Part shown: in pieces, positions 26,489-35,927 of the stretch
Layout of the letters: each line of letters starts with the position of its first letter
Position numbering within the stretch: position 1 is the stretch's first letter
Source: Clostridium sp. AM22-11AC
GTDB taxonomy: Bacteria > Bacillota > Clostridia > Lachnospirales > Lachnospiraceae
Assembly (NCBI RefSeq): GCF_003473545.1
Contig: NZ_QUCM01000016.1
Location: 1-64,000, forward strand
DNA: 64,000 nt
Direction: 5' to 3'
Notes under the pieces: model-generated
Told to the model about the DNA's origin: nothing
The model's database searches: none
What the model saw: only the letters and a program-made list of their open reading frames with translations
Translations under genes and position numbers: made by a program

Positions 26489-27229
26489 ATGCTGGAAGGA
26501 AAGATTGCACTGGTTACTGGCGCAAGCCGCGGAATTGGACGCCAGATCGCTAAAACATTAGCGGCAAAAGGCGCATTTGTGATCGTAAATTATAATGGTT
26601 CTGCTGCAAAGGCAGAGGAAGTAGTAAAAGAAATCCAGGCAGCCGGAGGAAACGGACAGGCAGTTCAGTGCAATGTTTCCGACTTTGAAAGCTGCAAGGA
26701 AATGTTAGATGCAGTAGTGAAAGAGCATGGACGTCTGGATATCCTGGTAAATAACGCAGGTATCACAAGAGACAACCTGTTAATGAAAATGTCTGAGGAA
26801 GACTTTGACGCAGTGATCCAGACCAACTTAAAGGGCGTGTTCAACTGCACCCGTCACATTGCAAGACAGATGTTAAAGCAGAAGAGCGGCCGCATCATCA
26901 ACATTTCTTCTGTATCCGGTGTATTAGGAAATGCAGGACAGGCAAATTACTGTGCAGCTAAGGCCGGCGTCATCGGACTGACCAAGAGTGCAGCAAAAGA
27001 GCTGGCAAGCCGCGGTATTACTGTAAATGCAGTTGCACCAGGATTTATTAAGACAGAAATGACCGATGTATTAAAGGATGATATCAAGAAAGCAATCATG
27101 GAAAATATTCCTATGAAGGCTTTTGGTGAGACGGAAGATATTGCAAATGCAGTTGCATTTTTAGCATCTGAGGAAGCACGCTATATTACCGGTCAGGTAA
27201 TATCTGTTGATGGAGGCATGGCTATGTAG
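26489..27229 (+). CDS. fabG: 3-oxoacyl-ACP reductase
   Basis: A 246-residue short-chain dehydrogenase that reduces 3-oxoacyl-ACP with NADPH. It shows [12 protein letters not shown] (cofactor loop), NNAG, catalytic Ser in NISSVSGV and Tyr-x3-Lys in YCAAKAG. AGAAGGAG precedes the ATG. It follows fabD by 13 bases. Confidence 0.96.
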   Translation: MLEGKIALVTGASRGIGRQIAKTLAAKGAFVIVNYNGSAAKAEEVVKEIQAAGGNGQAVQCNVSDFESCKEMLDAVVKEHGRLDILVNNAGITRDNLLMKMSEEDFDAVIQTNLKGVFNCTRHIARQMLKQKSGRIINISSVSGVLGNAGQANYCAAKAGVIGLTKSAAKELASRGITVNAVAPGFIKTEMTDVLKDDIKKAIMENIPMKAFGETEDIANAVAFLASEEARYITGQVISVDGGMAM

Positions 27230-27293
27230 TAAAACAGCTTTCGCTGTTTCGTTACACCGCCAATCAGGCAAAAATAGAACAGGAGTCAAATAT

Positions 27294-28532
27294 ATGAATA
27301 CAAGAGTAGTAGTAACAGGTATGGGCGCTATTACCCCAATTGGAAATAGTGTAGAGGCTTTTTGGACTGCAGTCAAGTCAAATACAGTAGGCATTGCACC
27401 GATCACTCATTTTGATACAGCTGATTTTAAGTGCAAACTGGCTGCAGAAGTAAAAGATTTTGATCCAAAGCAGTATATGGATCCAAAGACTGCACGCCGT
27501 ATGGAGCCTTTCTGCCAGTTCGCAGTGGCAGCAGCAAAGGAAGCTCTGGAAACATCAGGCATTGACATGGAAAAAGAAGATCCTTTCCGTGTTGGCGTAA
27601 GCGTAGGATCCGGTATCGGTTCTTTACAGGCGTTAGAGCGTAATGAAAAGAGACTGTTAGAAAAAGGGCCTGGCAGAGTAGAGCCATTATTAGTACCTTT
27701 AATGATCAGCAACATGGCAGCAGGAAATGTTTCTATCCAGTTTGGTCTTAAGGGAAAATGCATCAATGTAGTAACTGCATGTGCAACTGGTACCCATTCC
27801 ATCGGCGAAGCATTCCGTTCCATCCAGCATGGTGAGGCAGATGTAATGGTAGCAGGCGGTACAGAAGCAAGTATTACTCCAATTGGTGTGGCTGGCTTTA
27901 CCTCCTTAACTGCATTAAACACCACCGATGATGTAAAGAAAGCATCTATCCCATTTGACCAGGACAGAAATGGTTTCGTTATGGGCGAAGGCGCCGGTAT
28001 CGTTGTATTAGAGTCCTTAGAGCACGCACAGGCAAGAGGGGCTAAGATCCTGGCAGAAGTAGTTGGGTACGGTGCAACCTGTGATGCATACCACATTACT
28101 TCCCCTGCAGAAGATGGAAGCGGCGCTGCAAAGGCAATGGAATTTGCCATGAAGGATGCAGGAATTACCCCAGAGCAGCTTGATTATGTAAATGCTCATG
28201 GAACCAGCACCCATCACAATGACTTATTCGAGACAAAGGCTATTAAACTGGCTTTAGGCGATCATGCAAATAAAGTAAAGATCAACTCCACCAAGTCCAT
28301 GATCGGCCACTTATTAGGCGCAGCAGGCGGTGTAGAGTTCATTACCTGTGTAAAGAGCATTGAAGACGGCTATGTACATCCAACGGTAGGTCTGGAAAAT
28401 CCAGGTGAAGGCTGCGACTTAGATTACACCATGCATGAGGGCGTATCTATGGATGTAAATTATGCCATCAGCAACTCTTTAGGCTTTGGCGGACATAATG
28501 CCAGCCTGATCGTGAAGAAATTCACTGCATAA
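27294..28532 (+). CDS. fabF: 3-oxoacyl-ACP synthase II
   Basis: The elongating condensing enzyme, 412 residues. The Cys-His-His triad is in VTACATGTHS (about Cys 165), NAHGTSTHHND (about His 304) and KSMIGHLLGAAGG (about His 341). The start at ATG 27294 follows CAGGAG; a reading from 27207 would start inside fabG and add residues unlike the family. FabF enzymes set the temperature response of chain length. Confidence 0.96.
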   Translation: MNTRVVVTGMGAITPIGNSVEAFWTAVKSNTVGIAPITHFDTADFKCKLAAEVKDFDPKQYMDPKTARRMEPFCQFAVAAAKEALETSGIDMEKEDPFRVGVSVGSGIGSLQALERNEKRLLEKGPGRVEPLLVPLMISNMAAGNVSIQFGLKGKCINVVTACATGTHSIGEAFRSIQHGEADVMVAGGTEASITPIGVAGFTSLTALNTTDDVKKASIPFDQDRNGFVMGEGAGIVVLESLEHAQARGAKILAEVVGYGATCDAYHITSPAEDGSGAAKAMEFAMKDAGITPEQLDYVNAHGTSTHHNDLFETKAIKLALGDHANKVKINSTKSMIGHLLGAAGGVEFITCVKSIEDGYVHPTVGLENPGEGCDLDYTMHEGVSMDVNYAISNSLGFGGHNASLIVKKFTA

Positions 28533-28549
28533 GGAAGGAGAACGTGGAC

Positions 28550-29047
28550 ATGAATATGGATGAAATCCTGACACTGGTTCAGGCTGTATCTGATTCAAAG
28601 CTGACCAGCTTTAAACTGGACCAGGGCGATATGCATATTTCCCTTAAGAAAGAGAAAGAAGAAGCAAAGATCATCACCGTTGGCGCACCTGGCGCTGTAG
28701 CAGCAGTTCCGGCTCCAAGTGCAGCACCTGTAGTCACTGCAGCTTCCGCAGGAGTAAGCACAGAAGCACCTGCAGCTGCACCGGAAGCAGCAGAAAGCCA
28801 TGACATTGCTTCTGATAAAGTGATCACCTCCCCATTAGTAGGAACCTTCTACAGTTCTTCTTCCCCGGATGCAGAAAGCTTCGTAAAAGAGGGAGATACT
28901 GTGAAAAAGGGACAGGTACTTGGCATTATTGAAGCTATGAAGCTGATGAACGAGATCGAAAGCGAATATGACGGCGTTATTGAAGCGATCCTTGTAAATA
29001 ATGAGGAAGTAGTAGAGTACGGACAGCCATTATTCCGTATTAAATAA
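28550..29047 (+). CDS. accB: Biotin carboxyl carrier protein of acetyl-CoA carboxylase
   Basis: A 165-residue carrier with an Ala/Pro/Val-rich flexible linker (about 45-90) and a C-terminal biotinyl domain in which EAMKLMNE holds the biotin-accepting lysine (about residue 131). ATG 28550 is placed nine bases after GGAAGGAG; the GTG two codons earlier is too close. It carries CO2 from AccC to AccDA. Confidence 0.95.
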   Translation: MNMDEILTLVQAVSDSKLTSFKLDQGDMHISLKKEKEEAKIITVGAPGAVAAVPAPSAAPVVTAASAGVSTEAPAAAPEAAESHDIASDKVITSPLVGTFYSSSSPDAESFVKEGDTVKKGQVLGIIEAMKLMNEIESEYDGVIEAILVNNEEVVEYGQPLFRIK

Positions 29048-29048
29048 G

Positions 29049-29095
29049 ATGTCCTCCTGGAACCTTTCCAAATAAAAAAGGTTCCGGGAGAACAT
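29049..29095 (+). promoter_or_regulatory. Strong hairpin between accB and fabZ
   Basis: A 14-bp stem with one wobble (29054-29067 with 29077-29090), extended by four more pairs outside a 1-nt internal loop, fills the gap. There is no T run, so it is a likely processing or stability element rather than a terminator. Confidence 0.5.
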
Positions 29096-29127
29096 TGGTT
29101 CCGAGAGAAAATAGGAGGGCAACAACC

Positions 29128-29553
29128 ATGTTAATGGGTATTAAAGAAATCCAGGAGATCATTCCGCACAGACATCCATTTCTCCTGGTAGACTGTATTG
29201 AAGAATTAGAGCCGGGCGTAAAGGCAGTTGGCTACAAATCTGTTACTTATGATGAGCCATATTTCAGAGGCCATTTCCCGCAGGAACCGGTTATGCCGGG
29301 CGTTCTGATCGTGGAAGCACTGGCTCAGACCGGCGCTGTAGCGATTCTTTCCCAGGAGAATTTCAAGGGAAAGACTGCATATTTTGGCGGCTTAAATAAC
29401 GTAAAATTCAAGCACAAAGTAGTTCCGGGAGACCGTTTAAGACTGGAATGTGAGATCATCAAGCAGAAGGGACCGGTTGGCGTAGGAAAAGCAACTGCTA
29501 CGGTAGACGGCAAGATCGCAGTTGTTGGCGAACTGACCTTTATGATCGGATAG
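29128..29553 (+). CDS. fabZ: 3-hydroxyacyl-ACP dehydratase
   Basis: A 141-residue hot-dog-fold dehydratase. The catalytic His is in [10 protein letters not shown] (about residue 20) and Glu in [14 protein letters not shown] (about 63). ATG 29128 follows AGGAGGG; an upstream start at 29095 adds an unrelated basic leader. No fabA, fabM or FabN is present in the operon, so unsaturated fatty acid formation must rely on something elsewhere. Confidence 0.95.
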   Translation: MLMGIKEIQEIIPHRHPFLLVDCIEELEPGVKAVGYKSVTYDEPYFRGHFPQEPVMPGVLIVEALAQTGAVAILSQENFKGKTAYFGGLNNVKFKHKVVPGDRLRLECEIIKQKGPVGVGKATATVDGKIAVVGELTFMIG

Positions 29554-29580
29554 ATAATACTGGTCCATAGGAGATTTGAA

Positions 29581-30933
29581 ATGTTTAATAAGATATTGAT
29601 CGCAAACAGAGGTGAGATCGCAGTCCGCATCATCAGAGCCTGCCGTGAAATGGGCATCCGCACCGTTGCGGTTTACTCTGAGGCTGATAAGGATTGTCTG
29701 CACACTCTTCTGGCAGATGAAGCCATCTGTATCGGCCCGGCTCCTTCCAGCCAGAGCTATCTGAATATGGAGCGTATTCTCTCCGCAACTGTTGCAATGA
29801 AGGCAGATGCCATTCATCCGGGATTTGGATTTTTATCAGAAAATGCCCGTTTTGCAAAACTTTGCCAGCAGTGCAACATTACCTTTATCGGACCGTCTGC
29901 TGAGATCATCAACCGCATGGGAAATAAGTCAGAAGCCAGAAATACCATGATGCAGGCCGGAGTTCCTGTTGTTCCTGGAAGCAAAGAGCCTGTATACACA
30001 GCAGAAGATGGACTTGCCATGGCAAAAGAGATCGGTTTTCCGGTCATGATCAAGGCTTCTTCCGGCGGCGGCGGAAAGGGAATGCGTATTTCCAGAAGCG
30101 AAGAGGACTTTACAGAGCATTTTAATGCAGCTCAGTTAGAGTCTGTAAAGGGATTTTCCGATGATACCATGTATATTGAAAAATATATTGAAAAACCACG
30201 TCATGTGGAATTTCAGATCATGGGTGACAAGTTTGGTCATGTTGTTCACTTGGGAGAACGTGACTGCTCCATCCAGCGCCGTCATCAGAAGGTAATGGAA
30301 GAGTCCCCTTGTGAGGTCATTTCCCCTGAACTTCGTAAAAAAATGGGTGAAGTTGCAGTAAAGGCAGCCAAAGCCGTGAATTACGAAAATGCAGGAACCA
30401 TTGAGTTTTTGTTGGATAAAGACAAAAATTTCTATTTTATGGAAATGAACACCCGTATCCAGGTAGAGCATCCTGTAACAGAGATGGTTTCCGGCATCGA
30501 TCTGATCAAAGAGCAGATCCGTGTTGCCGCAGGAGAGCCATTAAGTGTGTCACAGGAAGACATCCAGATCAAGGGACATGCCATTGAATGTCGTATTAAT
30601 GCGGAAAACCCGAAAAAGCACTTTATGCCATGTCCGGGCCGCATTACCAACGTGCATATTCCTGGTGGAAATGGTGTCCGCGTGGATACACACATTTACA
30701 ATGATTATAAAGTACCTGCTAACTATGACTCCATGCTTATGAAACTGATCGTTTACGATAAAGACAGGGCATCTGCCATTGCAAAAATGCGCAGTGCTTT
30801 AGGCGAGGTCATCATAGAAGGCATTGAAACAAATATTGATTTTCAGTATGAGATCCTGGAAAATGAGGCTTTTCAGAAGGGTGATACAGACACCGGATTT
30901 ATTGAAAAGTATTTCCCGGACTACATAAAATGA
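29581..30933 (+). CDS. accC: Biotin carboxylase of acetyl-CoA carboxylase
   Basis: A 450-residue ATP-grasp enzyme that carboxylates the biotin on AccB. It shows ILIANRGEIAVRIIRACREM, the ATP loop KASSGGGGKGMRI (about 160), catalytic HLGERDCSIQRRHQK and EMNTRIQVEHPVTE (about 287). Length and domain order are typical. The stop is followed by an 86-base gap to accDA. Confidence 0.97.
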   Translation: MFNKILIANRGEIAVRIIRACREMGIRTVAVYSEADKDCLHTLLADEAICIGPAPSSQSYLNMERILSATVAMKADAIHPGFGFLSENARFAKLCQQCNITFIGPSAEIINRMGNKSEARNTMMQAGVPVVPGSKEPVYTAEDGLAMAKEIGFPVMIKASSGGGGKGMRISRSEEDFTEHFNAAQLESVKGFSDDTMYIEKYIEKPRHVEFQIMGDKFGHVVHLGERDCSIQRRHQKVMEESPCEVISPELRKKMGEVAVKAAKAVNYENAGTIEFLLDKDKNFYFMEMNTRIQVEHPVTEMVSGIDLIKEQIRVAAGEPLSVSQEDIQIKGHAIECRINAENPKKHFMPCPGRITNVHIPGGNGVRVDTHIYNDYKVPANYDSMLMKLIVYDKDRASAIAKMRSALGEVIIEGIETNIDFQYEILENEAFQKGDTDTGFIEKYFPDYIK

Positions 30934-31019
30934 TTTTAATCTGGAAAATCCTCCGCGACCAGGTCCCGGACGGATATTTATGATCCTGAATAAGGATAAT
31001 GCAGAAAGGAAGTTGTCGT

Positions 31020-32744
31020 ATGCTGCGCAACATGTTCAGAAAAACGTATACAAAAATAGATACCAAATACAGACCGGTAAGCCATGAAGGAGAAGAACCA
31101 TCCATCCCGGAAGGCTTATGGCGCAAATGTAATAAATGCGGGCAGCCGATCTATGTGGAAGACGTAAAGAACAATTACTATGTATGCCCCAAATGCGGCG
31201 GCTACTTCCGTGTTCATGCTTACCGCAGGATCGAAATGCTTACCGATGTAGGAACTTTTGAGGAATGGAATAAAGAAATGCCATTTTCCAATCCTCTGGA
31301 TTTTCCAAATTACGAAAAAAAGGTAGAAGCAGCCAGAGAAAAAACAAATCTGAATGAAGCCATTGTTATTGGAAAGGCAAAGATCGACGGAAATCCTGCT
31401 GTTGTAGGTGTCTGTGACGCCCGCTTTATCATGAGCAGTATGGGCCATGTAGTTGGGGAGAAGATCACTGAGGCAGTAGAACGTGCTACCAAAGAAAAAC
31501 TTCCGGTGATCCTGTTTGCCTGCTCCGGCGGTGCCAGAATGCAGGAAGGCATTGTTTCCTTGATGCAGATGGCAAAGACTTCCGCAGCCTTAAAGCGTCA
31601 CCATGAAGCAGGACAGCTGTTTATCAGCGTTCTTACAGATCCAACAACCGGCGGAGTAACTGCAAGTTTTGCAATGTTAGGCGATATCATCATTGCGGAA
31701 CCAGGGGCATTGATCGGCTTTGCAGGCCCAAGAGTCATTGAACAGACCATTGGACAGAAGCTGCCGGAAGGCTTCCAGAGAGCGGAATTCCTGTTAGACC
31801 ATGGCTTTGTAGACATGATCCTTCCACGTCAGGACCAGAAGCATGTGATCGGACGGATCCTTTACATGCATAGAAAACATGATATGGATGTGGAAGAGAA
31901 CGGGGTTAAGACAGATATACCTGTAAATACCCTGGCAGCTCCACAGTCTCAGGAAAACACAGAAAAGAGTGCTTGGGATACAGTCCTTCTTTCCAGAAAG
32001 GCAGACAGACCCACCGCTCTTGACTATATCAACGCTGTTTTTGATGAATTTATGGAATTCCATGGAGACCGCTGCTTTAAAGATGACGGAGCCATTATTG
32101 GCGGTATTGCCATGTTCCACGGCATGCCGGTGACTGTCATCGGACAGCAGAAGGGAAAGAACACCAAAGACAATATCCGTCGCAACTTCGGTATGCCGTC
32201 TCCAGACGGCTACCGCAAGGCGCTGCGCTTAATGAAGCAGGCAGAAACCTTCGGACGCCCCATTATCTGCTTTGTAGACACACCGGGAGCTTTCTGCGGC
32301 CTGGAAGCAGAGGAAAGAGGTCAGGGAGAAGCCATTGCAAGAAATCTGTTTGAAATGTCGGATTTAAAAGTACCGGTGCTTTCTATCGTCATCGGCGAAG
32401 GCGGAAGCGGCGGTGCGCTGGCTATGGCAGTAGCAAACGAAGTATGGATGATGGAAAATGCCATTTATTCCATTTTATCACCGGAAGGCTTTGCGTCTAT
32501 CCTTTATAAGGACAGTAAAAAGGCGCCGGAAGCAGCCAGAGTCATGAAAGTGACCGCTGCTGATTTAAAGGAACTGGGACTGATCGAGCGGATCATACCG
32601 GAGGAAGAACCGGCAAATACAGATACACTGTACCGCATCGCAGGCTATATGGACCGGTCTATGATCGGATTTATGAAAAAGTATCAGGATATGTCAGGGG
32701 AAGAGCTGGCAGAGCACAGATACGAAAGATTTAGGAGAATGTAA
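31020..32744 (+). CDS. accDA: Acetyl-CoA carboxylase carboxyltransferase, fused beta-alpha subunits
   Basis: One 574-residue chain contains AccD then AccA. Residues about 34-60 form the AccD zinc finger (CNKCGQPI...YYVCPKCGG) and the beta crotonase-fold domain runs to about 290 ([29 protein letters not shown]). The alpha domain follows ([50 protein letters not shown]). In most bacteria these are two genes. ATG 31020 has GAAAGGAAG at good spacing; ATG 30999 does not. The stop codon shares a base with the next start. Confidence 0.94.
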   Translation: MLRNMFRKTYTKIDTKYRPVSHEGEEPSIPEGLWRKCNKCGQPIYVEDVKNNYYVCPKCGGYFRVHAYRRIEMLTDVGTFEEWNKEMPFSNPLDFPNYEKKVEAAREKTNLNEAIVIGKAKIDGNPAVVGVCDARFIMSSMGHVVGEKITEAVERATKEKLPVILFACSGGARMQEGIVSLMQMAKTSAALKRHHEAGQLFISVLTDPTTGGVTASFAMLGDIIIAEPGALIGFAGPRVIEQTIGQKLPEGFQRAEFLLDHGFVDMILPRQDQKHVIGRILYMHRKHDMDVEENGVKTDIPVNTLAAPQSQENTEKSAWDTVLLSRKADRPTALDYINAVFDEFMEFHGDRCFKDDGAIIGGIAMFHGMPVTVIGQQKGKNTKDNIRRNFGMPSPDGYRKALRLMKQAETFGRPIICFVDTPGAFCGLEAEERGQGEAIARNLFEMSDLKVPVLSIVIGEGGSGGALAMAVANEVWMMENAIYSILSPEGFASILYKDSKKAPEAARVMKVTAADLKELGLIERIIPEEEPANTDTLYRIAGYMDRSMIGFMKKYQDMSGEELAEHRYERFRRM

Positions 32745-33916
32745 TGAGTGGGATCAAAGCTTTAAAAATAGGAGATCTGGTACTGCAAAGACCAGTGATC
32801 CAGGGCGGTATGGGCGTAGGCATCAGCCTTCATAAACTGGCGGGAGCTGTAGCAGCTTCCGGCGGCATGGGACTGATTTCCACAGCACAGATCGGTTTTA
32901 GGGAACCTGATTTTAAGACCAACTTTGTAGAGGCAAATCTGCGCGCTATCAGGCGGGAGATGCAGAAAGCCAGAGAGATTGCGCCAAAAGGAGCTATCGG
33001 TTTTAATATTATGGTAGCCACCAAGCACTATGACCTGTGGGTCAAGGAAGCCATTAAATCCGGCGCAGATGCCATTGTATCCGGCGCAGGTCTTCCGGTA
33101 CGTCTTCCGGAATATGCACAGGCTGCTTACGAAGAGATGAAAGCCGGTATTGCAGATGCAAAAGAAAACTGCGAAGAATTTTGCAAGCAGGCAGTAAAAA
33201 AAGTAAAGCTTGCCCCCATCGTATCTTCCGCAAAGTCTGCACAGGTTATCTGCAGACTTTGGGACAGAAAATACAAGCAGGTTCCTGATTTTGTAGTAGT
33301 AGAAGGACCTTTAGCCGGTGGTCATCTGGGCTTTTCCAGAGAAGAACTGGCTGAGTACGGCGCAGACACCAAAGATGTGCCAAATACCTATAACCAGGAA
33401 GCCTACGATAAAGAAGTCCGCTCCATTATGGAAGTGGTAAAGACTTACGAAGAAAAATACCAGAAACATATCCCGGTAGTAACTGCCGGGGGAATTTATA
33501 CCCATGAAGATGTAAAACACCAGTTTGAACTGGGGGCAGAAGGCGTACAGGTGGCAACTCGTTTTGTCACGACAGAAGAATGTGACGCTCCGGATGCTTA
33601 CAAACAGGCTTACATCAACGCAAAAAAAGAAGATATCGTTATCACCCAGAGCCCGGTAGGAATGCCAGGACGTGCCATCTTAAATCCGTTTTTACAGCAG
33701 ATCAAAGACGGCGTCCGTCCGGCCATCAAAACCTGCTTCCAGTGTCTGGAACACTGCGATATCAAAACCATTCCTTACTGCATCACAAAGGCATTGGTAA
33801 ATGCAGCAGAAGGAGACGAAGACAACGCCCTTCTCTTCTGCGGCAGCAACGCTTACAGAGCCGAAAAGATTGAAAAAGTAGATGATGTGATGAAAGAACT
33901 GGTGGGAGAATTGTAA
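32744..33916 (+). CDS. Nitronate monooxygenase/FabK-like FMN enzyme
   Basis: A 390-residue TIM-barrel FMN protein of the nitronate monooxygenase/FabK superfamily (PVIQGGMGVGISLHKLAGAV, VVVEGPLAGGHLGF, PVVTAGGIY, GVQVATRF). It is longer than FabK and has a C-terminal cysteine group (TCFQCLEHC then PYC) that could bind metal or form disulfides. It overlaps accDA by one base (TAATG) and ends the operon, so a link to fatty acid synthesis or detoxification of a side product is plausible. Its substrate is unknown. It does not replace the true FabK encoded upstream. Confidence 0.82.
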   Translation: MSGIKALKIGDLVLQRPVIQGGMGVGISLHKLAGAVAASGGMGLISTAQIGFREPDFKTNFVEANLRAIRREMQKAREIAPKGAIGFNIMVATKHYDLWVKEAIKSGADAIVSGAGLPVRLPEYAQAAYEEMKAGIADAKENCEEFCKQAVKKVKLAPIVSSAKSAQVICRLWDRKYKQVPDFVVVEGPLAGGHLGFSREELAEYGADTKDVPNTYNQEAYDKEVRSIMEVVKTYEEKYQKHIPVVTAGGIYTHEDVKHQFELGAEGVQVATRFVTTEECDAPDAYKQAYINAKKEDIVITQSPVGMPGRAILNPFLQQIKDGVRPAIKTCFQCLEHCDIKTIPYCITKALVNAAEGDEDNALLFCGSNAYRAEKIEKVDDVMKELVGEL

Positions 33917-33986
33917 CGCATGAACCGCCTGCGTAAGCAGACAGATAAGCATGTTGGTACGAGTTCGCGAGTCCCCCCAAAAATAC

Positions 33987-34020
33987 CGGTCATACCCATA
34001 AAAAGGTATGGCCGTTTTTT
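33987..34020 (+). terminator. Terminator of the fatty acid operon
   Basis: A 10-bp stem with one wobble (33987-33996 with 34005-34014) and an 8-nt loop are followed by six T. Confidence 0.9.
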
Positions 34021-34051
34021 CTTACAAACCCTTACAAAATCCTTACTTGCC

Positions 34052-34082
34052 TTGACCTTGGAGTAACTTCAAGGTGTATGCT
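34052..34082 (+). promoter_or_regulatory. MerR-type promoter/operator with 19-bp spacer
   Basis: TTGACC (34052-34057) and TATGCT (34077-34082) are separated by 19 bp instead of 17. The spacer contains a near-perfect dyad, ACCTTGGAGT-A-ACTTCAAGGT (34055-34075). The over-long spacer with a dyad between the promoter boxes is diagnostic of promoters twisted into register by MerR-family activators. A MerR-family gene lies at 34755-35576. Confidence 0.8.
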
Positions 34083-34156
34083 TTCTGCATAAAACAAAAG
34101 GACATGTTCCATGAGGGGGACGTTGTCATATATAAAAACGCAGGAGGCATTTAATT

Positions 34157-34609
34157 ATGAAGAAACGTTTTGCTATTACAGTACTTGCGCTGGCTCTGAC
34201 GGCAGGAAGCGCTATGACATCTTTTGCAGCAGGTTTTACAGGTACAGGAAAAGGCGTAAAGTATCAGTGGGGTGATGGAGCTTACTGCACCAATAACTGG
34301 GTACAGTATAAAAATCACTGGTTTTATTTTGGCGATGACCAGTTAATGAGAACCGGTTGGATCCAGAAGGACGGCACCTGGTATTATGCGGCTGATACCG
34401 GAGAACTTCAGGGTGGTATTATGAAGATCAACGGAAATGTTTATTATTTTGATACCAGTACCTGCAAAATGGTAACGGGCAACTACAGCTATAATGGCGG
34501 AACTCATGAATTTACAGAAAACGGTACCACAGATGGCGGACCATATGTTTACAATGAATGGAACAGCAACGGTATCATCAAACGGGGAACCAAATTTGGA
34601 GTAAGATAA
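34157..34609 (+). CDS. Small secreted choline-binding-type wall protein
   Basis: A 150-residue secreted protein. Residues 1-26 are a signal peptide ending SFAAG. The rest is made of aromatic wall-binding repeats (WVQYKNHWFYFGDD, TGWIQKDGTWYYAADTG, GGIMKINGNVYYFDT, MVTGNYSYNGG). There is no separate catalytic domain. AGGAGG precedes the ATG. It lies just downstream of a MerR-type promoter and 146 bases before a MerR-family gene, so expression is probably inducible. The role is unknown; it may coat or modify the wall. Confidence 0.8.
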   Translation: MKKRFAITVLALALTAGSAMTSFAAGFTGTGKGVKYQWGDGAYCTNNWVQYKNHWFYFGDDQLMRTGWIQKDGTWYYAADTGELQGGIMKINGNVYYFDTSTCKMVTGNYSYNGGTHEFTENGTTDGGPYVYNEWNSNGIIKRGTKFGVR

Positions 34610-34754
34610 ATATCCAGATAAAACTTTACAGTTTCCTTTCGATTTTCTGCGTCCCATTGACCAGCTCGCAAAATCCGGATAAGATAACATTCATAAACAC
34701 ATTCGGAAGAAATGTTGATCGTGAGAAAATGGGAAAACAGGAGACTGGAAAGGC

Positions 34755-35576
34755 ATGGCAGAAAACAGAACGGAAATAAAACAGCGAGAGTATCTCATAG
34801 GCGATATGTCCGAAATTGTGGGCGTAAGCCGGGATACTCTCCGTTTTTATGAAAAAAAAGGGATCATAAAGGCGAGAAAAAAGGAAAACGGATACCGTTA
34901 TTATCTGGAAGAAGACCTGTTCAGACTGATGGTTATCCTATATAAGAGAAAAATGAATGACAGCCTGGAAGAAATCGAAGGATACATAAAAGGCGAGAAT
35001 TCTGTAGAATATATGAAAAAACATCTGCAGACCCGTATAAAACAGGAAGAGATGAAGATCCACTATCATCAGCAGGCCATTGCCCGTATGCGGCTTGCCA
35101 CAAAAGATATTCAAATGGCAGAGCAATACGGTGGAAAATGTACCTGGAAAAATTTTCCGGTAGCCTATCAGTTAGGAGTTTGCGACAGTCTCCACGCAAG
35201 TCTGCAAAAATGGTTTTCCCTGTCATCTGAAACAGGCGGGTTGGACATGACTTATTTCTATACCGAATTTTCCATAAAAGAAGGGCAGATGCAGGAGCAG
35301 GGCACCAAGCTGTTTCTGTATCAGGAAGTAGGTCCCTTTATCAGCAGTGACTTCCATCTGGAACAATATCCGCAGACTGCACCCGTTCCCTGTATTTATA
35401 CGATCCTGGAGTCTGAAAATATTTATCCCGATGAAGAAACAGCCTGCCAGATGGTCCGCTGGGGAAAGGAACAGGGAGCAGAGCCAACAGGAGTTCTGTA
35501 TTCCAATAATATGACTTCGTTTTTAGGAGAAGACAGCAACATTTATTTCCTGGAACTGTATATGCCGGTAAAATAA
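34755..35576 (+). CDS. MerR-family transcriptional regulator
   Basis: A 273-residue regulator. The N-terminal winged helix reads YLIGDMSEIVGVSRDTLRFYEKKGIIKARKKENGYRYY, shown here for the conserved positions only. A coiled-coil helix spans about residues 85-115. The C-terminal 150 residues form a large effector-binding-like domain (similar in length to the BltR/GyrI class), so a small-molecule inducer is more likely than a metal. It is the natural candidate to act at the 19-bp-spacer promoter at 34052. Confidence 0.88.
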   Translation: MAENRTEIKQREYLIGDMSEIVGVSRDTLRFYEKKGIIKARKKENGYRYYLEEDLFRLMVILYKRKMNDSLEEIEGYIKGENSVEYMKKHLQTRIKQEEMKIHYHQQAIARMRLATKDIQMAEQYGGKCTWKNFPVAYQLGVCDSLHASLQKWFSLSSETGGLDMTYFYTEFSIKEGQMQEQGTKLFLYQEVGPFISSDFHLEQYPQTAPVPCIYTILESENIYPDEETACQMVRWGKEQGAEPTGVLYSNNMTSFLGEDSNIYFLELYMPVK

Positions 35577-35655
35577 AAACAGTAAAACGGCAAAACAAGA
35601 AAAAGCAGGAAAAAACAAGGAAAAGCCCAAAAGGAAACCGCAAAATCTGCCAAAA

Positions 35656-35837
35656 TGTGGATAAAAAATCCACAAAATTTCCGGTTTCCACATAAAAATC
35701 CATATTTCCCCACAGTTTCCCCATGCTTTACACACACTATAAACAGAGTTATCCCCAAAGTTATCCACATTATCCACCGACAAACACAAGATATGTGGTA
35801 AAAAGAAGAGGAAATACAAGATTTAGATTGTGGATAA
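35656..35837. promoter_or_regulatory. Cluster of DnaA boxes
   Basis: Perfect TTATCCACA boxes occur at 35761-35769 (plus) and, inverted, at 35656-35664 and 35829-35837. One-mismatch boxes lie at 35749-35757 (TTATCCCCA) and 35770-35778 (TTATCCACC), the latter directly abutting a perfect box. Weaker TTTCCAC matches also occur. All are in the 351-bp AT-rich gap between the MerR gene and spmA, which has no gene. This is a likely DnaA-binding region, but no dnaA or dnaN is nearby. Confidence 0.75.
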
Positions 35838-35927
35838 CTTTTTCCACCATAAGAATGTGTATTTCTCTGTGTGAAAGAGCATAAAATGTGTATAAATGGG
35901 CGTATAGGCAATACAGGAAAAAGGAAT

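Noticed and set aside
35577..35927. Chromosomal replication origin
   Set aside because: DnaA boxes are present, but dnaA, dnaN, recF, gyrB and rpmH are all absent and I cannot see a clear DNA-unwinding element. I list it as a DnaA-box cluster only.
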